A DNA stretch of 64,000 bases from Acidobacteriota bacterium. Its GTDB lineage: Bacteria > Acidobacteriota > Holophagae > Acanthopleuribacterales > Acanthopleuribacteraceae. This document shows, piece by piece, positions 63,325 to 64,000 of the stretch. Under the pieces are notes generated by a model. It ran no database searches. It was not told the origin of the DNA and saw only the letters and a list, made by a program, of their open reading frames with translations. The stretch's first letter is position 1; every line of letters begins with the position of its first letter. Where the stretch lies: positions 20,204-84,203 of the forward strand of contig JASJCB010000040.1 in the NCBI GenBank assembly GCA_030066195.1, given 5' to 3'. The position numbers were made by a program, and so were the translations under genes.

Positions 63325-64000
63325 CTACTTGCGCCCTTTTTCCCGGCTGGCGACCAATTCTTTTCTGGTGACTTCGCTGGGCATGCCGGCGACGACGAGG
63401 GTCAGGTCGTCGTCCTGCTCGTCGGAGGCCAGGAAGGTGAGTACGTCGTCCAGGATGGCATCGCGCATCTTTTCCACGCTCAGTTCCGCCCTTTGGTTCA
63501 GCACCTTTTTCAAACGCTCCTGGCCGTACATCTCGTTGTGGAAGGTCATCTCGTCCAGGCCGTCCGTGTAGAGAACCACCTTGTCGTCGTCGGCCATATT
63601 GACGGTTTCCGTCTCCAGGATCTTGCCGAAGATGGCGTTCTCCGCGATACCGATGGCGATACCCGGCGGCATCAGTTCCGTTACCGTACCGTCGGTGCGA
63701 ATGTGATAGGCCGGGCAGTGGCCCGCTCTGGCCAGGGTGCCTTTGCGCGTATGCGGGTTCAGCAGCAGGTAGGCCGCCGAGATGAAAACGTTGGATTTCA
63801 ACGCCGGTCTCAAGATTTCGTTCAGGTTCAACATCAGGCCGTGCGGTTCGTCCCACAGGTGGCGTAAGGCAATCAAGACACCCTTTAATTCCGCCATGTA
63901 GAATGCCGCCGAGGTTCCCTTGCCCGATACGTCCGCGATGAAGATGCCGATCTCGCCCGTGCCCGCCTGGACCACCTCGTAGTAATCGCCGCCTACATCT
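63325..64000 (-). CDS. PP2C/SpoIIE-type serine phosphatase (5' end beyond window)
   Basis: The last 225 codons are present; the start lies beyond the right edge. Visible motifs are DVGGDYYEVVQAG at the edge, then IFIADVSGKGTSAAFYMAELKG, TLARAGHCPAYHI, GIAIGIAENAIF, VVLYTDGLDEM and DDDLTLVV. These hold the aspartates that bind two Mn/Mg ions in RsbU/SpoIIE phosphatases. Such enzymes dephosphorylate STAS proteins, so the STAS protein at 44579 is a candidate substrate, 18 kb away. Sensor domains, if any, would be in the missing N-terminus. Confidence 0.93.
   Translation of the reverse strand, partial: DVGGDYYEVVQAGTGEIGIFIADVSGKGTSAAFYMAELKGVLIALRHLWDEPHGLMLNLNEILRPALKSNVFISAAYLLLNPHTRKGTLARAGHCPAYHIRTDGTVTELMPPGIAIGIAENAIFGKILETETVNMADDDKVVLYTDGLDEMTFHNEMYGQERLKKVLNQRAELSVEKMRDAILDDVLTFLASDEQDDDLTLVVAGMPSEVTRKELVASREKGRK

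Overview
The window is GC-rich, dense bacterial DNA with no rRNA, tRNA, CRISPR array, integrase or insertion sequence that I could recognise. Gram-negative traits are a lipoprotein signal, a TonB-dependent receptor under a cobalamin riboswitch, a SurA/PpiD-type periplasmic chaperone and a GmhA-like isomerase. These sit beside Rsb/Spo-style partner-switching proteins, an AglZ/FrzS-like pseudo-receiver coiled-coil protein and a gene for a secreted protein of about 4,960 residues. That mix suits a large-genome environmental bacterium. My guess is Acidobacteriota (Holophagae/Acanthopleuribacter-like) or a Myxococcota-like lineage; this is inference, since no marker gene settles it.

Layout. 1-4137 (-): the first 1,379 codons of a large unknown protein with an HELGH zinc-peptidase motif, running off the left edge. 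4.4-5.1 kb: two convergent paralogous ribbon-helix-helix-like proteins. 5.9-7.2 kb: a cassette with a His-rich small protein, an ABC-ATPase-like protein that has lost every catalytic motif, a third small gene and a strong terminator. 7.9-8.1 kb: a tandem array with an exact 42-bp period. 8.2-16.3 kb: an unknown protein, an S9 lipoprotein peptidase, an ECF sigma/anti-sigma/HEAT operon, a polysaccharide-deacetylase-like protein, and a c-di-GMP-I (GEMM) riboswitch before a small secreted protein. 16.4-31.3 kb: one giant gene made of cohesin, 19 DUF11-like repeats, five metalloprotease-like modules, two PPC-like domains, cohesin, dockerin and cohesin.

31.4-45.9 kb: an Rpn-like PD-(D/E)XK nuclease, thioredoxin, an orphan JetA/DUF2397-like protein, a second 42-bp-period array (about 12 units), a beta-propeller protein, an aldolase/SDR fusion, a PpiD/SurA chaperone, btuB with promoter and B12 riboswitch, an RsbW/STAS/unknown operon with translational coupling, and ftsB. 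45.9-64 kb: eno, a phytol-kinase/DUF92 fusion, gmhA, the pseudo-receiver coiled-coil protein, a MoeB/rhodanese fusion, a second PD-(D/E)XK protein, a third 42-bp-period array (8 units), a three-gene run including a PqqB-like hydrolase, a thrC-thrB-DUF2520 operon, a YbhN-like membrane protein and a PP2C/SpoIIE phosphatase cut by the right edge.

The most notable signals are: (a) the c-di-GMP-riboswitch-linked giant multi-protease cohesin/dockerin protein; (b) three separate intergenic arrays that share a 42-bp period but not a consensus; (c) several pseudoenzyme or orphan signalling proteins (catalytically void ABC domain, receiver without its phospho-Asp, orphan JetA-like protein). Gene functions are read from remembered family motifs, without database searches.
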